Assembly: GCA_016931275.1 (NCBI GenBank)
Contig: JAFGFA010000001.1
Span: forward strand, 17,336-81,335
DNA from: Parachlamydiales bacterium
Lineage (GTDB): Bacteria; Chlamydiota; Chlamydiia; Chlamydiales; SM23-39
Length of the DNA stretch: 64,000 nt
Direction of reading: 5' to 3'
Below, one piece after another: positions 51,450 to 60,339 of the stretch. Position numbers and translations under genes: made by a program. The notes under the pieces are model-generated. The model did not search any database and was not told where the DNA came from. It saw nothing but the letters and a program-made list of their open reading frames with translations. Positions within the stretch are counted from its first letter, which is position 1; the number at the start of each line of letters is the position of its first letter.

Positions 51450-52705
51450 AAATCGAACTTGTGATTATAGGCGATGAGGTTTTAGCCGGATCTACTATTG
51501 ATACAAATAGCGCTTATATTGCACAAATACTCAAAAAAGAGGGATATGGCATCTGTCGTTATACGACTCTTCCCGATCAGAAAGAGGTGATGCAAGAAGA
51601 GCTGGAGAGGGCTTTGTCCCGTGCGGATCTTGTCATAACAACAGGAGGTCTCGGCCCTACGTTTGATGACCTGACCAAAAAAGTGTTGGTCTCAATTTTT
51701 CAATCCGATGTCTTCTTTGATGAAGGAATTGCTCGAGATTTGACCAATCGATTTCCCCATATATCTACAATAGAGAATCAAGCGACGATCCCTAGAAAAG
51801 CGAAAATTATTCCTAATAAAATAGGAACAGCTCCAGGATTGATTTTTCAGGATCGATCTGTTTTGATCGCTCTTCCTGGAGTTCCTCAGGAAATGCAACC
51901 TATGTTGCAAGAGGTAATGCCCTTTATCCGGTCTCGTTTTGTTCTATCCAAAAAATATTATGAGAAGACATTTAGTTTATGCCTGGTTCATGAGTGGCAG
52001 GTAGAACCTTATATTGTACAATGGCAAAAAATGATTCCCGGATTACAGTGGGGAATTTATCCTTTTTTAGGAGGAGTCCATATACGTATCAAGATCTGTC
52101 ATCAAAATCCTGAAGAAGTAGAGCATCTTTTCTTGGCGGTCGAAGAAAAGATTTTAGCCGTTTTTTCTCAGGAACTCTATTCGAAAGAAAACCTTTCTCT
52201 TCCTCAAGTTGTTCATGCTGCACTACAAGATAAGAAAAAGACATTGGCATTGGCAGAATCTTGTACAGGAGGAGCAATTGCCTCATCTATGACAAAGGTT
52301 TCTGGGACTTCTGCGAGTTTTTTAGGTTCCCTTGTCGTTTATTCCAATGAGTTTAAAGAACAATTTTTACAAGTATCCCATAGTACTTTGCAACAGAAAG
52401 GAGCGGTTAGTCAGCAAACGGTCGAAGAAATGGCTGATCATCTTTTTTCGTTAAGTCATGCCGATTATGTTGCAAGCGTATCCGGAATTGCCGGTCCCGG
52501 AGGGGGAACTAAAAATAAACCGGTAGGTACTGTTTGGGTGGCCATAGCCCATAGAGGGGAAAAGCCTGATACCGTTGAACTGCATGTGCCGGGAGATCGA
52601 TCCACGGTGATCCACTATACGACTCAGGTGGTATTCGGTCTATTATTACGAAAAATACGGGATAACTTGCCACATGACGAAGCACGCATATTTACTTATC
52701 GATAG
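51446..52705 (+). CDS. cinA: CinA-family nicotinamide-nucleotide amidase/competence-damage protein
   Basis: This 419-aa two-domain protein has an N-terminal MoaB/MogA-like domain (IIGDEVLAG, TGGLGPTFDDLTK) and a C-terminal pyridine-nucleotide deamidase domain (ALAESCTGGAIASSMTKV, 'YVASVSGIAGPGGGTKNKPV'). It recycles deamidated NMN into the NAD pathway. The ATG at 51446 overlaps the lspA stop (ATGA); earlier in-frame codons (51428) lie inside lspA. Confidence 0.9.
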   Translation: MKIELVIIGDEVLAGSTIDTNSAYIAQILKKEGYGICRYTTLPDQKEVMQEELERALSRADLVITTGGLGPTFDDLTKKVLVSIFQSDVFFDEGIARDLTNRFPHISTIENQATIPRKAKIIPNKIGTAPGLIFQDRSVLIALPGVPQEMQPMLQEVMPFIRSRFVLSKKYYEKTFSLCLVHEWQVEPYIVQWQKMIPGLQWGIYPFLGGVHIRIKICHQNPEEVEHLFLAVEEKILAVFSQELYSKENLSLPQVVHAALQDKKKTLALAESCTGGAIASSMTKVSGTSASFLGSLVVYSNEFKEQFLQVSHSTLQQKGAVSQQTVEEMADHLFSLSHADYVASVSGIAGPGGGTKNKPVGTVWVAIAHRGEKPDTVELHVPGDRSTVIHYTTQVVFGLLLRKIRDNLPHDEARIFTYR

Positions 52706-53507
52706 CGGAGAAGGAAAGAAGCTGGAACAGTGGGGAAAATATCGGATTATTCGACCTGCAGCTCAAGCCCTTTGGACCTGTCAAAAAGAGAAAAAATTTT
52801 GGACTCAGGCCGATGCTCAATTTTCAAGAGAAGATAAAGGCGGATGGACTTATCATACCTCGCTACCCTCCACATGGAATATAACATGGGGAGGCATCGA
52901 ATATGCTGTTTTTTGTTCGGATTTCGGTCACATGGGAGTGTTTCCAGAACATCTTTCTGTGTGGAATAGGTTACAGCAGAAAGTTCGAAAAGGACAAAAT
53001 ATTTTAAATCTTTTTGCCTATACGGGAGGCGCTACTTTGGTCGCTGCGCAAAAAGGGGCTTCGGTATGTCATTTGGATGCTTCCCATCCAATGGTGCAGA
53101 AAGCCAGGGAAAATGCCAAGATCAATGGCTTGGACAACTTTCCTATCCGATGGATTGTCGATGATGTTTTTAAATTTTTGAAAAGAGAAATTCGAAGAGG
53201 CGTCCGATATGACGGCATTATTCTCGATCCTCCCACATTCGGTAGAGGAAAAAGACAAGAGGTGTTTAAATTGGAAAGAGATATCGAGGAGCTGCTTCAG
53301 CTTGTTTCTCAATTGCTTGCCTTTGAAAAAGACAATTTTGTCATTTTCACTTCGCATACTCCCGGATTTACGCCTTTGGTCATCGATCATTTATTGCAGG
53401 AGCATTTTGGGAAGGAAGAGGGAAAAATCCATACCGGTGAGTTGATCATTGCTGCACAGGATAGTTTCACGTTGCCTTCGGGGAGTTTTGGTATATGGGA
53501 ACGATAA
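52674..53507 (+). CDS. SAM-dependent rRNA methyltransferase (RlmI/RlmK-like)
   Basis: This 277-aa class I methyltransferase has 'ILNLFAYTGGATLVAAQKGA' as the SAM loop, 'HLDASHPMVQKARENAKING' for the ribose acid and 'YDGIILDPPTFGRG' (DPPTF) at the catalytic loop, the pattern of bacterial 23S rRNA cytosine/guanine methyltransferases. The N-terminal PUA-like domain of RlmI is missing. Position between cinA and a TrmH-family gene, with overlaps of 32 and 13 bp, suggests one RNA-modification operon. Confidence 0.85.
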   Translation: MTKHAYLLIDSGEGKKLEQWGKYRIIRPAAQALWTCQKEKKFWTQADAQFSREDKGGWTYHTSLPSTWNITWGGIEYAVFCSDFGHMGVFPEHLSVWNRLQQKVRKGQNILNLFAYTGGATLVAAQKGASVCHLDASHPMVQKARENAKINGLDNFPIRWIVDDVFKFLKREIRRGVRYDGIILDPPTFGRGKRQEVFKLERDIEELLQLVSQLLAFEKDNFVIFTSHTPGFTPLVIDHLLQEHFGKEEGKIHTGELIIAAQDSFTLPSGSFGIWER

Positions 53508-54310
53508 AAGCCATTACGAGCCTTTCTAATCCGACGATTAAATATGTGATGGCCTTGAGAAAGAGAAATGTGAGGGACGCAGAAAAAAAATATATTATTG
53601 AAGGCAATCGGGAGTTACAAAGAGCCTTCGATGCTCATATCAAAATAGAAACTTTTTTTTACGTGTTGGGTGGTTCTTTTTCTGAGGAGGAAAAAAAATT
53701 GTTAGAACAGGCTCAGAACAATGGAATTTCCCTTATTGCCTGTTCTTTAGAAGTGTTTCAAAAAATATCGTACGGAGAGCGTTTTGAGAAGCTTTTGGCC
53801 ATTGCATCGATGCAGTATTCTTCTTGGTCTTTATTAGAAAAAAAATTTTCTAACCCGCCTTTTCTTCTTATCGCAGAACAAATTGAAAAACCGGGTAATT
53901 TAGGCGCTATTTTACGCTCAACAGATGCGGCAGGTGTCGATGGAATTATTCTTTGCGATCCTTTAACGGATATCTTTAATCCTAACGTCGTTCGCGCAAG
54001 TATCGGTACCTTTTTTTCTCAAACGATTGTTCTTTCGCATGCTGAAGAGGCGTTTCATTTTTTATCGAAACATCAGATAAAGATCATTGCTACGACACCC
54101 GATGCCGAAAAGGATTATACGGATAGTGATCTTACAGGATCTGTAGCTATTGCCGTTGGGGCTGAACATCAGGGCCTTTCGTCGCAATGGATAGAAAGAG
54201 CAGACGAGAAGATAAGAATTCCTATGCAGGGCGTTACAGATTCTTTAAATGTCGCCATAGCCTCCACCCTTGTGTTATATGAAGTATGTAGACAAAGAAA
54301 AAACCGTTAA
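53495..54310 (+). CDS. TrmH/SpoU-family RNA 2'-O-methyltransferase
   Basis: This 271-aa enzyme has an N-terminal L30e-like RNA-binding part ('KYIIEGNRELQRAFDAHIKI') and the SPOUT knot: 'IEKPGNLGAILRSTDAAGVD', 'NPNVVRASIGTFF' and 'DSLNVAIASTLVLYEVCRQR'. The target is likely 23S rRNA (RlmB-like) but is not determined. It overlaps the upstream methyltransferase by 13 bp. Confidence 0.88.
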   Translation: MGTIKAITSLSNPTIKYVMALRKRNVRDAEKKYIIEGNRELQRAFDAHIKIETFFYVLGGSFSEEEKKLLEQAQNNGISLIACSLEVFQKISYGERFEKLLAIASMQYSSWSLLEKKFSNPPFLLIAEQIEKPGNLGAILRSTDAAGVDGIILCDPLTDIFNPNVVRASIGTFFSQTIVLSHAEEAFHFLSKHQIKIIATTPDAEKDYTDSDLTGSVAIAVGAEHQGLSSQWIERADEKIRIPMQGVTDSLNVAIASTLVLYEVCRQRKNR

Positions 54311-54953
54311 ATTGCTCTATTGTGACAATCATATTATTGTTGTGACAAAACCTTCCAATCTGCTTACACAAAAAGAAGGGGATAAACCAAATCTTCAAGA
54401 AATAGTTGCTGCTTGGGTTAAAAAAGAATTTCAGAAAAAGGGCAATGTTTTTCTTCATCCCATTCATCGGTTAGATAAACCTGTGAGCGGTCTTGTCCTT
54501 TTTGCGAGAACCTCTAAAGCACTTTCTCGTCTTAACCAACAGATGCGCGAGCATAAAATTGAAAGAATATATATAGCCTGGATTGAGGGGAGAATGGAAA
54601 GGAAACAAGGAGCGTTGGTTCATTCCCTAAGAAAAAAAGATCATTATGCTGTCGTAGATCCTTGTAACGGAAAAGAAGCTATGTTGACATATGAGGTGAT
54701 ACGGGAAGAAAAAGGTTTTTCTTTAGTTCGTATTACCTTGGTGACAGGCCGATATCATCAAATTCGAGTCCAGTTTGGCTATATACACCATCCTATTGTA
54801 GGAGATCAAAAATATGGAAGCTCGTGGAAACGAGAACGTCTTTTTTTGCATCATACACAAATCTCATTTTTCCATCCTGTTAAGGGGGAAAAGATGAGTT
54901 TTAAAGATGAGAAAATCCATGATGACTGCCCATGGGAACCCCCACCTCTTTAG
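54279..54953 (+). CDS. RluA-family pseudouridine synthase with a transposon-derived C-terminus
   Basis: This protein of about 224 aa belongs to the RluA/C/D family; the catalytic Asp is in 'HPIHRLDKPVSGLVLFART' and the uridine pocket in 'RITLVTGRYHQIRVQFGYI' and 'VGDQKYGSS'. The S4 domain is absent, as in short RluA-type members. The last residues (CPWEPPPL) and the stop codon come from an IS605-type left-end hairpin (54941-54960), so the original C-terminus has been overwritten; the catalytic domain appears complete. The ATG at 54279 is preferred to TTG 54270, and overlaps the TrmH-family gene by 32 bp. Confidence 0.82.
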   Translation: MKYVDKEKTVKLLYCDNHIIVVTKPSNLLTQKEGDKPNLQEIVAAWVKKEFQKKGNVFLHPIHRLDKPVSGLVLFARTSKALSRLNQQMREHKIERIYIAWIEGRMERKQGALVHSLRKKDHYAVVDPCNGKEAMLTYEVIREEKGFSLVRITLVTGRYHQIRVQFGYIHHPIVGDQKYGSSWKRERLFLHHTQISFFHPVKGEKMSFKDEKIHDDCPWEPPPL

Positions 54954-55061
54954 GGGAGGGATGAGAGTGATAGAATTTGGAAGAGCCCTTCTTGTATGAA
55001 AACGTTCGATAGAGATATCAACGCAGCTAAAAATATATTGACTTCGGGCTGGCAGGGTTAG
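54941..55061 (+). mobile_element. IS605/TnpB remnant (left-end hairpin and TnpB tail)
   Basis: CCCACCTC-TTTA-GGGGAGGG (54941-54960) is a stem with one A:A mismatch of the IS605-end type. In the same frame as the RluA stop, the next 35 codons read DESDRIWKSPSC and then FDRDINAAKNILTSG, which are the zinc-finger rim and the third RuvC motif (DRDxNAA) of TnpB, ending at TAG 55059-55061 within the asd gene's last codon. Almost all of tnpB and the right end are missing. Confidence 0.75.
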
Positions 55062-56059
55062 AGTAATGCAATGACTTGTTCAGCTATTTGCAATCCATTA
55101 TAAGCAGCTCCTTTAAGGAGTTGATCTCCCACCACCCACATATCAACACAGTTTTTTCTGGTTGGGTCCAGACGAATGCGTCCGACGAAAGTCTCTTTTT
55201 GAAAGGAAGCCATAAATGGCGTCGGAAAAAGAGCCGCATCAAGGTCTTCCTGGATTTGTAAGCCTGGCATATTTCTCATAGCGGTATACACCGATTCAAG
55301 ATGGAGATCTTTTGCACATTCTACATTGACGGAAAGGCTATGAGCCCGAAGAACCGGAACACGGACACAGGTCGCACTGATTGATAAAGAGGGATCGGAT
55401 AAAATCTTTTTTGATTCTTCTTTTAGTTTGATTTCTTCTGCAGAAAATTTTTCCTCCGATAAAGGAGAATTGTGTAAGAAGAGGTTAAATCCGTAACTTT
55501 CGGAGGATTGTTTATGTCCTTGGAGTGCGCTTTCGGTATCATTGAGAAGTTTTCGAATTAAAGTAATGCCTCCTCCACTGGCCGCTTGATAGGTAGAAGT
55601 GACGATGCGGCGAACGCCGAATTCCTTATATAAAGGATAAATAGCCATCAAAAGAAGAGTCGCCGTACAGTTAGGAGAAGCAATGACTCCTTGATGATGC
55701 AGAAGGGCTTCTTTGTTAATTTCTGGAATTACCAAGGGAACGTCAGGATCAAGGCGAAAAGCGGAAGAAAGATCGATGCAAAGCGTATGTTTTCGTGCGA
55801 TGGGGATAAATTCTTGAGAGACGGTTCCTCCCGCACAAAAAAATGCGATGTCGCAATGCATAAAAAGTTTTGGATCCAGTTCTACAATAGGAAGAGTCTC
55901 TTCATGGAATTTAACTGTTTTTCCCTTAGAGCGAAACGAGGCGCAACAGGTAAGAGAGGCGATGGGAATAGAAGTCGTTTCTAGCAGGGAGAGAAGTTCT
56001 TGCCCTACAAGGCCGGTGGCTCCAACAATAAGAACGTTGTATTTTTTATCCATAATCAT
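55058..56059 (-). CDS. asd: aspartate-semialdehyde dehydrogenase
   Basis: This 333-aa enzyme makes aspartate semialdehyde for the diaminopimelate/lysine branch, and so peptidoglycan precursors. NADP-binding GATGLVGQELL is at the N-terminus, the active-site cysteine in ASPNCTATLLLMAI, and the catalytic His region near 'RVPVLRAHSLSVNVECAKDL' (His at ~245). A second ATG two codons in (56053) could be the start. Its 3' end overlaps the TnpB remnant by 4 bp. Chlamydiae keep the DAP pathway via the aminotransferase route. Confidence 0.92.
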   Translation of the reverse strand: MIMDKKYNVLIVGATGLVGQELLSLLETTSIPIASLTCCASFRSKGKTVKFHEETLPIVELDPKLFMHCDIAFFCAGGTVSQEFIPIARKHTLCIDLSSAFRLDPDVPLVIPEINKEALLHHQGVIASPNCTATLLLMAIYPLYKEFGVRRIVTSTYQAASGGGITLIRKLLNDTESALQGHKQSSESYGFNLFLHNSPLSEEKFSAEEIKLKEESKKILSDPSLSISATCVRVPVLRAHSLSVNVECAKDLHLESVYTAMRNMPGLQIQEDLDAALFPTPFMASFQKETFVGRIRLDPTRKNCVDMWVVGDQLLKGAAYNGLQIAEQVIALL

Positions 56060-56269
56060 TTTCCAGGTATGCTTTTTGGGTAAACATAAAATACCACAAA
56101 CTCTTTATTAGAGAGCTTTGATATCACGTTCCATAGTATCCGTTTTTTCTACATATTCCAACAGAAAAAGAAGTTGTAATAGAGGGTGTCGAAAACGGAT
56201 TATTGTTTCTTCTCATAAATAGCCTTGGTATATTACCATCTTCTGGAGAACTATTAAGGAAATGTGGTT

Positions 56270-56878
56270 ATGGAAGAAAAGGTAAGTATTGCGATTTTAG
56301 AGGCGATGCAGGCGATTCAAGCTTTAGATACCCCTGTTGCTAAAAATTTTATCATTAAGGCAGCAGAGAGAATTAGCGCGGCTTTTCAAAGGGGAAATAA
56401 ACTGTTGATTGCCGGGAATGGGGGGAGTTTATGTGATGCGATGCACTTTGCGGAAGAATTGAGCGGGTATTTTCGCAAGAAACGAGCAGCCCTTCCCGCT
56501 ATCGCCCTCGCGGATGTCGGACATATGTCATGCGTTGCCAATGATGTAGGCTATGATTTTGTTTTTGAAAGATCCGTAAGCGCTTTTGGTAAAAAAGGGG
56601 ATATTTTGGTCTCCCTTACCACTAGCGGTAATTCTACCAATCTCTACTATGCTCTATTGAAGGCTAAAGAAAGTGGATTAGAAACGATCAGTTTTTTAGG
56701 AAAAGGAGGGGGAAAGATAAAAGGATTTTCCGATTTAGAGTGGATCGTGGATGGGGGTGCTTATTCAGATCGTATACAAGAAGCTCATATGGCCGCTATT
56801 CATATTATTATTGAAATGGTGGAATATCAGCTTTTTTATGCTGCTAATGCGCTAAGCTGTGAAAGGAATGAAACATAA
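56270..56878 (+). CDS. gmhA: phosphoheptose isomerase
   Basis: This 202-aa SIS-domain enzyme converts sedoheptulose-7-phosphate to D-glycero-D-manno-heptose-7-phosphate, the first step to ADP-heptose for LPS core. 'LLIAGNGGSLCDAMHFAEEL' holds the substrate loop and 'VSLTTSGNSTNLYYALLKAK' the SIS motif, with 'DRIQEAHMAAIHIIIEMVEY' at the end. The ATG at 56270 has AAGGA 9 bp upstream and is preferred to GTG 56264. Genus Chlamydia lacks this pathway. It overlaps lpxK by 11 bp. Confidence 0.9.
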   Translation: MEEKVSIAILEAMQAIQALDTPVAKNFIIKAAERISAAFQRGNKLLIAGNGGSLCDAMHFAEELSGYFRKKRAALPAIALADVGHMSCVANDVGYDFVFERSVSAFGKKGDILVSLTTSGNSTNLYYALLKAKESGLETISFLGKGGGKIKGFSDLEWIVDGGAYSDRIQEAHMAAIHIIIEMVEYQLFYAANALSCERNET

Positions 56879-57956
56879 TTTTTTTTTACGAATTACTTCT
56901 ATAATTAAAGGAGAAAAAAGGGGAATCGGTTATTCTTTTATTCTTTTTTTTCTTTATCTAGTCAGTCTGTTGTTTAAGAGTAGTGTTTGGTTTCATCAAT
57001 GGTTATATCATTTTTTCCTTCCGAAGCGTGTTCCTGTATATGTCATTAGTATAGGCAATATTGTTGCTGGAGGGACAGGCAAGACGCCCTTTACGCTTAT
57101 GCTTGCGGGTTGTTTGGACAAGCTTTTTTCGATAGCGATCCTTACTCGAGGGTATGGAAGAAACAACTCAAGCGCCGTATTGTTAAAACCCGATAAAAAT
57201 ATTTTTTGGAAGAAGGTGGGAGATGAACCTAAAATATTTTTAACTCATATGAAAAAAGGATGGGTTGGCGTTGGGAAAGATCGGGTGCTTTTGGCTAAGA
57301 AGGCTTATCAGAAAGGAGCTCAAGTAGCGATTTTGGATGATGGGATGCAGTATCGTCATTTAAAAAAAGATTATTCTATAACGATTGTAGATGCTACGGA
57401 TCCTTTCGGGCATCATTATTTCTTGCCTCGTGGTTTTTTGCGTGATTTTCCAACCAGTCTTCAAATGTCTGATCTTATCGTGATCAATAATGTCTTTGAG
57501 GAAGAGAAATTTTTGCAGATTCAAAAGGATCTGCGAGCATATTCCCATGCGCCGTGCATTGGCATGGTTCCTGTTGTGAGCCGAATGGAGGATCAAAACC
57601 ACCAAAAGATTTTTTTATCCAATAGTCCTGTGGGAGTGTTTTGCGCTATTGCGCATCCGGAACATTTTCTAGCTCTTTTGAAAAAAGAAAAAATTGACGT
57701 TGTCACAAAAAAAATACTTGCCGATCATGCCGAAATTTCTTTTCAAGAACTGAGTGCTTTTGCAGAGCATGCGCGGAATCTGGGGGCGCGTTACTTAATG
57801 TGTACCGAAAAAGATCGAGTTAAATTGAATTCGCAACAAAGTATTGCTCTTCCCGTAATTACTCTTCAAATTAAGTCGCAAATTATTTTTGGAAATGAAA
57901 ATTGGGAAAAACAACTTGAAAAAATCGTCGAAAATATTAATAATTCTTTAAAATGA
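56868..57956 (+). CDS. lpxK: tetraacyldisaccharide 4'-kinase
   Basis: This 362-aa enzyme phosphorylates the lipid A precursor at the 4' position. It has an N-terminal membrane anchor (about 20-45), the P-loop IVAGGTGKTPFTL, 'LTRGYGRN' and 'AILDDGMQYRHLKKD' with the catalytic Asp. The start could be ATG 56868 or GTG 56859; the ATG is chosen. It belongs with gmhA and kdsD to the LPS genes of this region. Confidence 0.9.
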   Translation: MKHNFFLRITSIIKGEKRGIGYSFILFFLYLVSLLFKSSVWFHQWLYHFFLPKRVPVYVISIGNIVAGGTGKTPFTLMLAGCLDKLFSIAILTRGYGRNNSSAVLLKPDKNIFWKKVGDEPKIFLTHMKKGWVGVGKDRVLLAKKAYQKGAQVAILDDGMQYRHLKKDYSITIVDATDPFGHHYFLPRGFLRDFPTSLQMSDLIVINNVFEEEKFLQIQKDLRAYSHAPCIGMVPVVSRMEDQNHQKIFLSNSPVGVFCAIAHPEHFLALLKKEKIDVVTKKILADHAEISFQELSAFAEHARNLGARYLMCTEKDRVKLNSQQSIALPVITLQIKSQIIFGNENWEKQLEKIVENINNSLK

Positions 57957-57977
57957 ATATAACAAACTTTTTATTTT

Positions 57978-59204
57978 ATGAAGAGTTGGGTAAAAATATT
58001 AATCGGTTTGATTTTAGGAATATTTGCGGGGATTATTTTAGGTCCTCATGCACAGATATTTCATATATTCGGTAAAATATTTTTGAATCTTTTGACCATG
58101 CTGGTCACATTGATTATTTTTTCTTCTCTCGTTGTGGGTGTTTGTCACATTCATGATCCTAAGAGATTGGGACGTATCGGATTGCGAACCATTGGTTTTT
58201 ACTTTGTCACGACCGTTATTGCGATCCTTATGGGAGTAATGCTCTCTGAGGTCATCAAACCAGGAGAGGGGCTCTCATTGGTAAGCGTAGAAGTGGACAT
58301 TGCTTCCAACAATCAGCTGCATCTGTCCGATTTTTTTCTTTCTTTGATTCCCTCTAATCCTTTCACCGCTTTTTCTACCGGAAATATTTTGCAGGTCATT
58401 ATTTTTTCCCTCTTTCTTTCAATTGCCATTATTTTTACCAAAGAAAAAGCAAAACCCCTTTTATCCCTATTGGAAGCTGTTTCTGATACCATGCATACTC
58501 TGACCCATTTTGTCATGATGTTGGCCCCTTATGGGGTTTTTGCCTTGATTGCCTCGACGTTTGGTTCTATTGGATTAAAGGTGATCATGCCATTAATTAA
58601 GTTTTTGCTGTGTAATTATATTGCCTGTCTCTTTCAGTTGATGATTATTTTTTCCGTTTCTTTGAAGTATTTGGCAAAAGTGCGCATCGTTCCTTTTTTT
58701 AAAGGAATGAAGGACGCAATTGTATTGGCCGTCACGACCAGTAGCAGTTCGGCGACTTTGCCGGTTTCTTTAGAATGTGCTCAAAAGCATCTGGGTGTTT
58801 CTAAAGATATATCAGGCTTTGTTCTTTCTTTGGGGTCTACGATTAATATGAACGGAGGGGCTATTGGACAGGCAGTGGGAGCGATCTTTATTGCCCAAGC
58901 TTATGGGATTGCTCTTGGCTGGGTGAAGATTGCCGTTTTGATTTTAGTCTCTCTTTTTTCGGCGATTGGTGCTGCAGGCATACCTGGTACAGGGCTGATT
59001 ATGCTCTCTCTTGTCTTGAGTGCGCTAGGGCTTCCCTTAGAGGGAATCGCCCTTGTAGCCGGAGTTGACCGGTTAAGGGAAATGGTTTCCTCTGTGGTAA
59101 ATGTTTTAGGCGATGCAGTGGCTGCTGTATTTGTTGCCGCTAAGGAGGGAGAGATCAATTATACGATTTATCATGCAGCCACATGGATGGATTCGGATAT
59201 TTAG
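57978..59204 (+). CDS. gltP: dicarboxylate/amino-acid:cation symporter (DAACS)
   Basis: This 408-aa transporter (DctA/GltP family) has eight transmembrane helices and two re-entrant loops. The family motifs are 'TTSSSSATLPVSLECAQ' (first hairpin), 'LGSTINMNGGAIGQAV' (NMNG, the sodium/substrate site) and 'GVDRLREMVSSVVNVLGDA'. Substrates are glutamate, aspartate or C4 acids driven by Na+ or H+; chlamydiae take up such host metabolites. In C. trachomatis gltT is next to an E2 gene, as here. Confidence 0.92.
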   Translation: MKSWVKILIGLILGIFAGIILGPHAQIFHIFGKIFLNLLTMLVTLIIFSSLVVGVCHIHDPKRLGRIGLRTIGFYFVTTVIAILMGVMLSEVIKPGEGLSLVSVEVDIASNNQLHLSDFFLSLIPSNPFTAFSTGNILQVIIFSLFLSIAIIFTKEKAKPLLSLLEAVSDTMHTLTHFVMMLAPYGVFALIASTFGSIGLKVIMPLIKFLLCNYIACLFQLMIIFSVSLKYLAKVRIVPFFKGMKDAIVLAVTTSSSSATLPVSLECAQKHLGVSKDISGFVLSLGSTINMNGGAIGQAVGAIFIAQAYGIALGWVKIAVLILVSLFSAIGAAGIPGTGLIMLSLVLSALGLPLEGIALVAGVDRLREMVSSVVNVLGDAVAAVFVAAKEGEINYTIYHAATWMDSDI

Positions 59205-59211
59205 GAGTGTC

Positions 59212-60339
59212 ATGGAAGAAGTTATTATGAATCTGCCCAAGTTAGGGGAAAGCATTGTTAGTGCTACAATTGTTCGATGGCATAAAAAAGAAGGAGATTT
59301 TGTTGAAAAGGACGAGTCTCTTGTCGAAGTGGCCACGGATAAATTAGCTTCGGAGATCCCTGCAACGGCCAGTGGGATTTTACATAAGATATTGGCGCAA
59401 GAAAATCAAGAAATCTCTGTGGGAGATCCTTTAGCGGTTATAAAAACGCAAGAGGAAAAAGTTGTCATTCCTAAACAGAATATGCAAGAAAAAATCGTAG
59501 AAGAGAAAATGGCGGACAGCGATTTCTATTCTCCTGCGGTGCGTCATTTGGCCCAAACGCATGGTATAGTAGAAAGTGAATTGCAATATATTCCTAAAGA
59601 AACAAGTCGTTTATCGAAGAAGGATATGGAAAAATATCTCGAGAATAAAGAGAAGAATATTGTTCCCATGACCCCTATGCGCAAGGCTATTGCAGAAAAT
59701 ATGATGCGTTCTTATCGCGAAATACCTCATGCAACACTTGTTACGGATATAGATGTTACCGATCTTTTGGCGTATATTGCCGCCCATAAAGAACAGATGC
59801 AACAAGAACATCATGTGAAAATTTCATTAACGGTTTTTTTGGCGAAGGCTTTGTGCCAGGTTGCATCTGATTTTCCTTTGATCAATGCAACGATTTCTCA
59901 GGATAATATTGTGATGAATTCCTCTGTGAATTTGGGAATTGCTGTGAATATGGAAAAAGGACTGGTGGTTCCGGTCATTCATCATGCCGATAAAAAAGAT
60001 GTGATAGAACTAGCGCGAGCGATTCGTGATGTCGCTTCCAAAGGACGTGAGGGAAAACTGACCTTGGAAGAAATGCAGGGAGGAACGATTACTCTGACAA
60101 ATTTTGGCATGAGCGGCATTGAATTGGGGTTTGCCCTTATCCGGCATCCTGAAGCAGCTATTTTTGCTGCCGGAGCTATTGTTCCTAAAGCGGTTGTTCA
60201 TCAAGGAGAGATCAAAGTGAGGTCCATGATCTCTCTGTCCTTTTCGTTTGATCATCGTTTGATTGACGGAATGTATGGATGCGAGGTGCTCAACAAGTAT
60301 AAACAATTAATGGAAAGTTATGGTGTTGACTCTTTTTGA
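59212..60339 (+). CDS. 2-oxo acid dehydrogenase E2 component (lipoamide acyltransferase)
   Basis: This protein of about 375 aa: lipoyl domain (1-78) with lysine in VATDKLASEI, peripheral-subunit-binding domain (about 100-135, 'YSPAVRHLAQTHGI' and 'SRLSKKDMEKYLE'), and catalytic domain ending in 'LSFSFDHRLIDGMYG' with the His and Asp. It could serve pyruvate, 2-oxoglutarate or branched-chain dehydrogenase; the E1 and E3 genes are not in the window, so the complex is undetermined. The ATG at 59212 has AGGAG 5 bp upstream; earlier in-frame starts lie in the gltP gene. Confidence 0.85.
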   Translation: MEEVIMNLPKLGESIVSATIVRWHKKEGDFVEKDESLVEVATDKLASEIPATASGILHKILAQENQEISVGDPLAVIKTQEEKVVIPKQNMQEKIVEEKMADSDFYSPAVRHLAQTHGIVESELQYIPKETSRLSKKDMEKYLENKEKNIVPMTPMRKAIAENMMRSYREIPHATLVTDIDVTDLLAYIAAHKEQMQQEHHVKISLTVFLAKALCQVASDFPLINATISQDNIVMNSSVNLGIAVNMEKGLVVPVIHHADKKDVIELARAIRDVASKGREGKLTLEEMQGGTITLTNFGMSGIELGFALIRHPEAAIFAAGAIVPKAVVHQGEIKVRSMISLSFSFDHRLIDGMYGCEVLNKYKQLMESYGVDSF

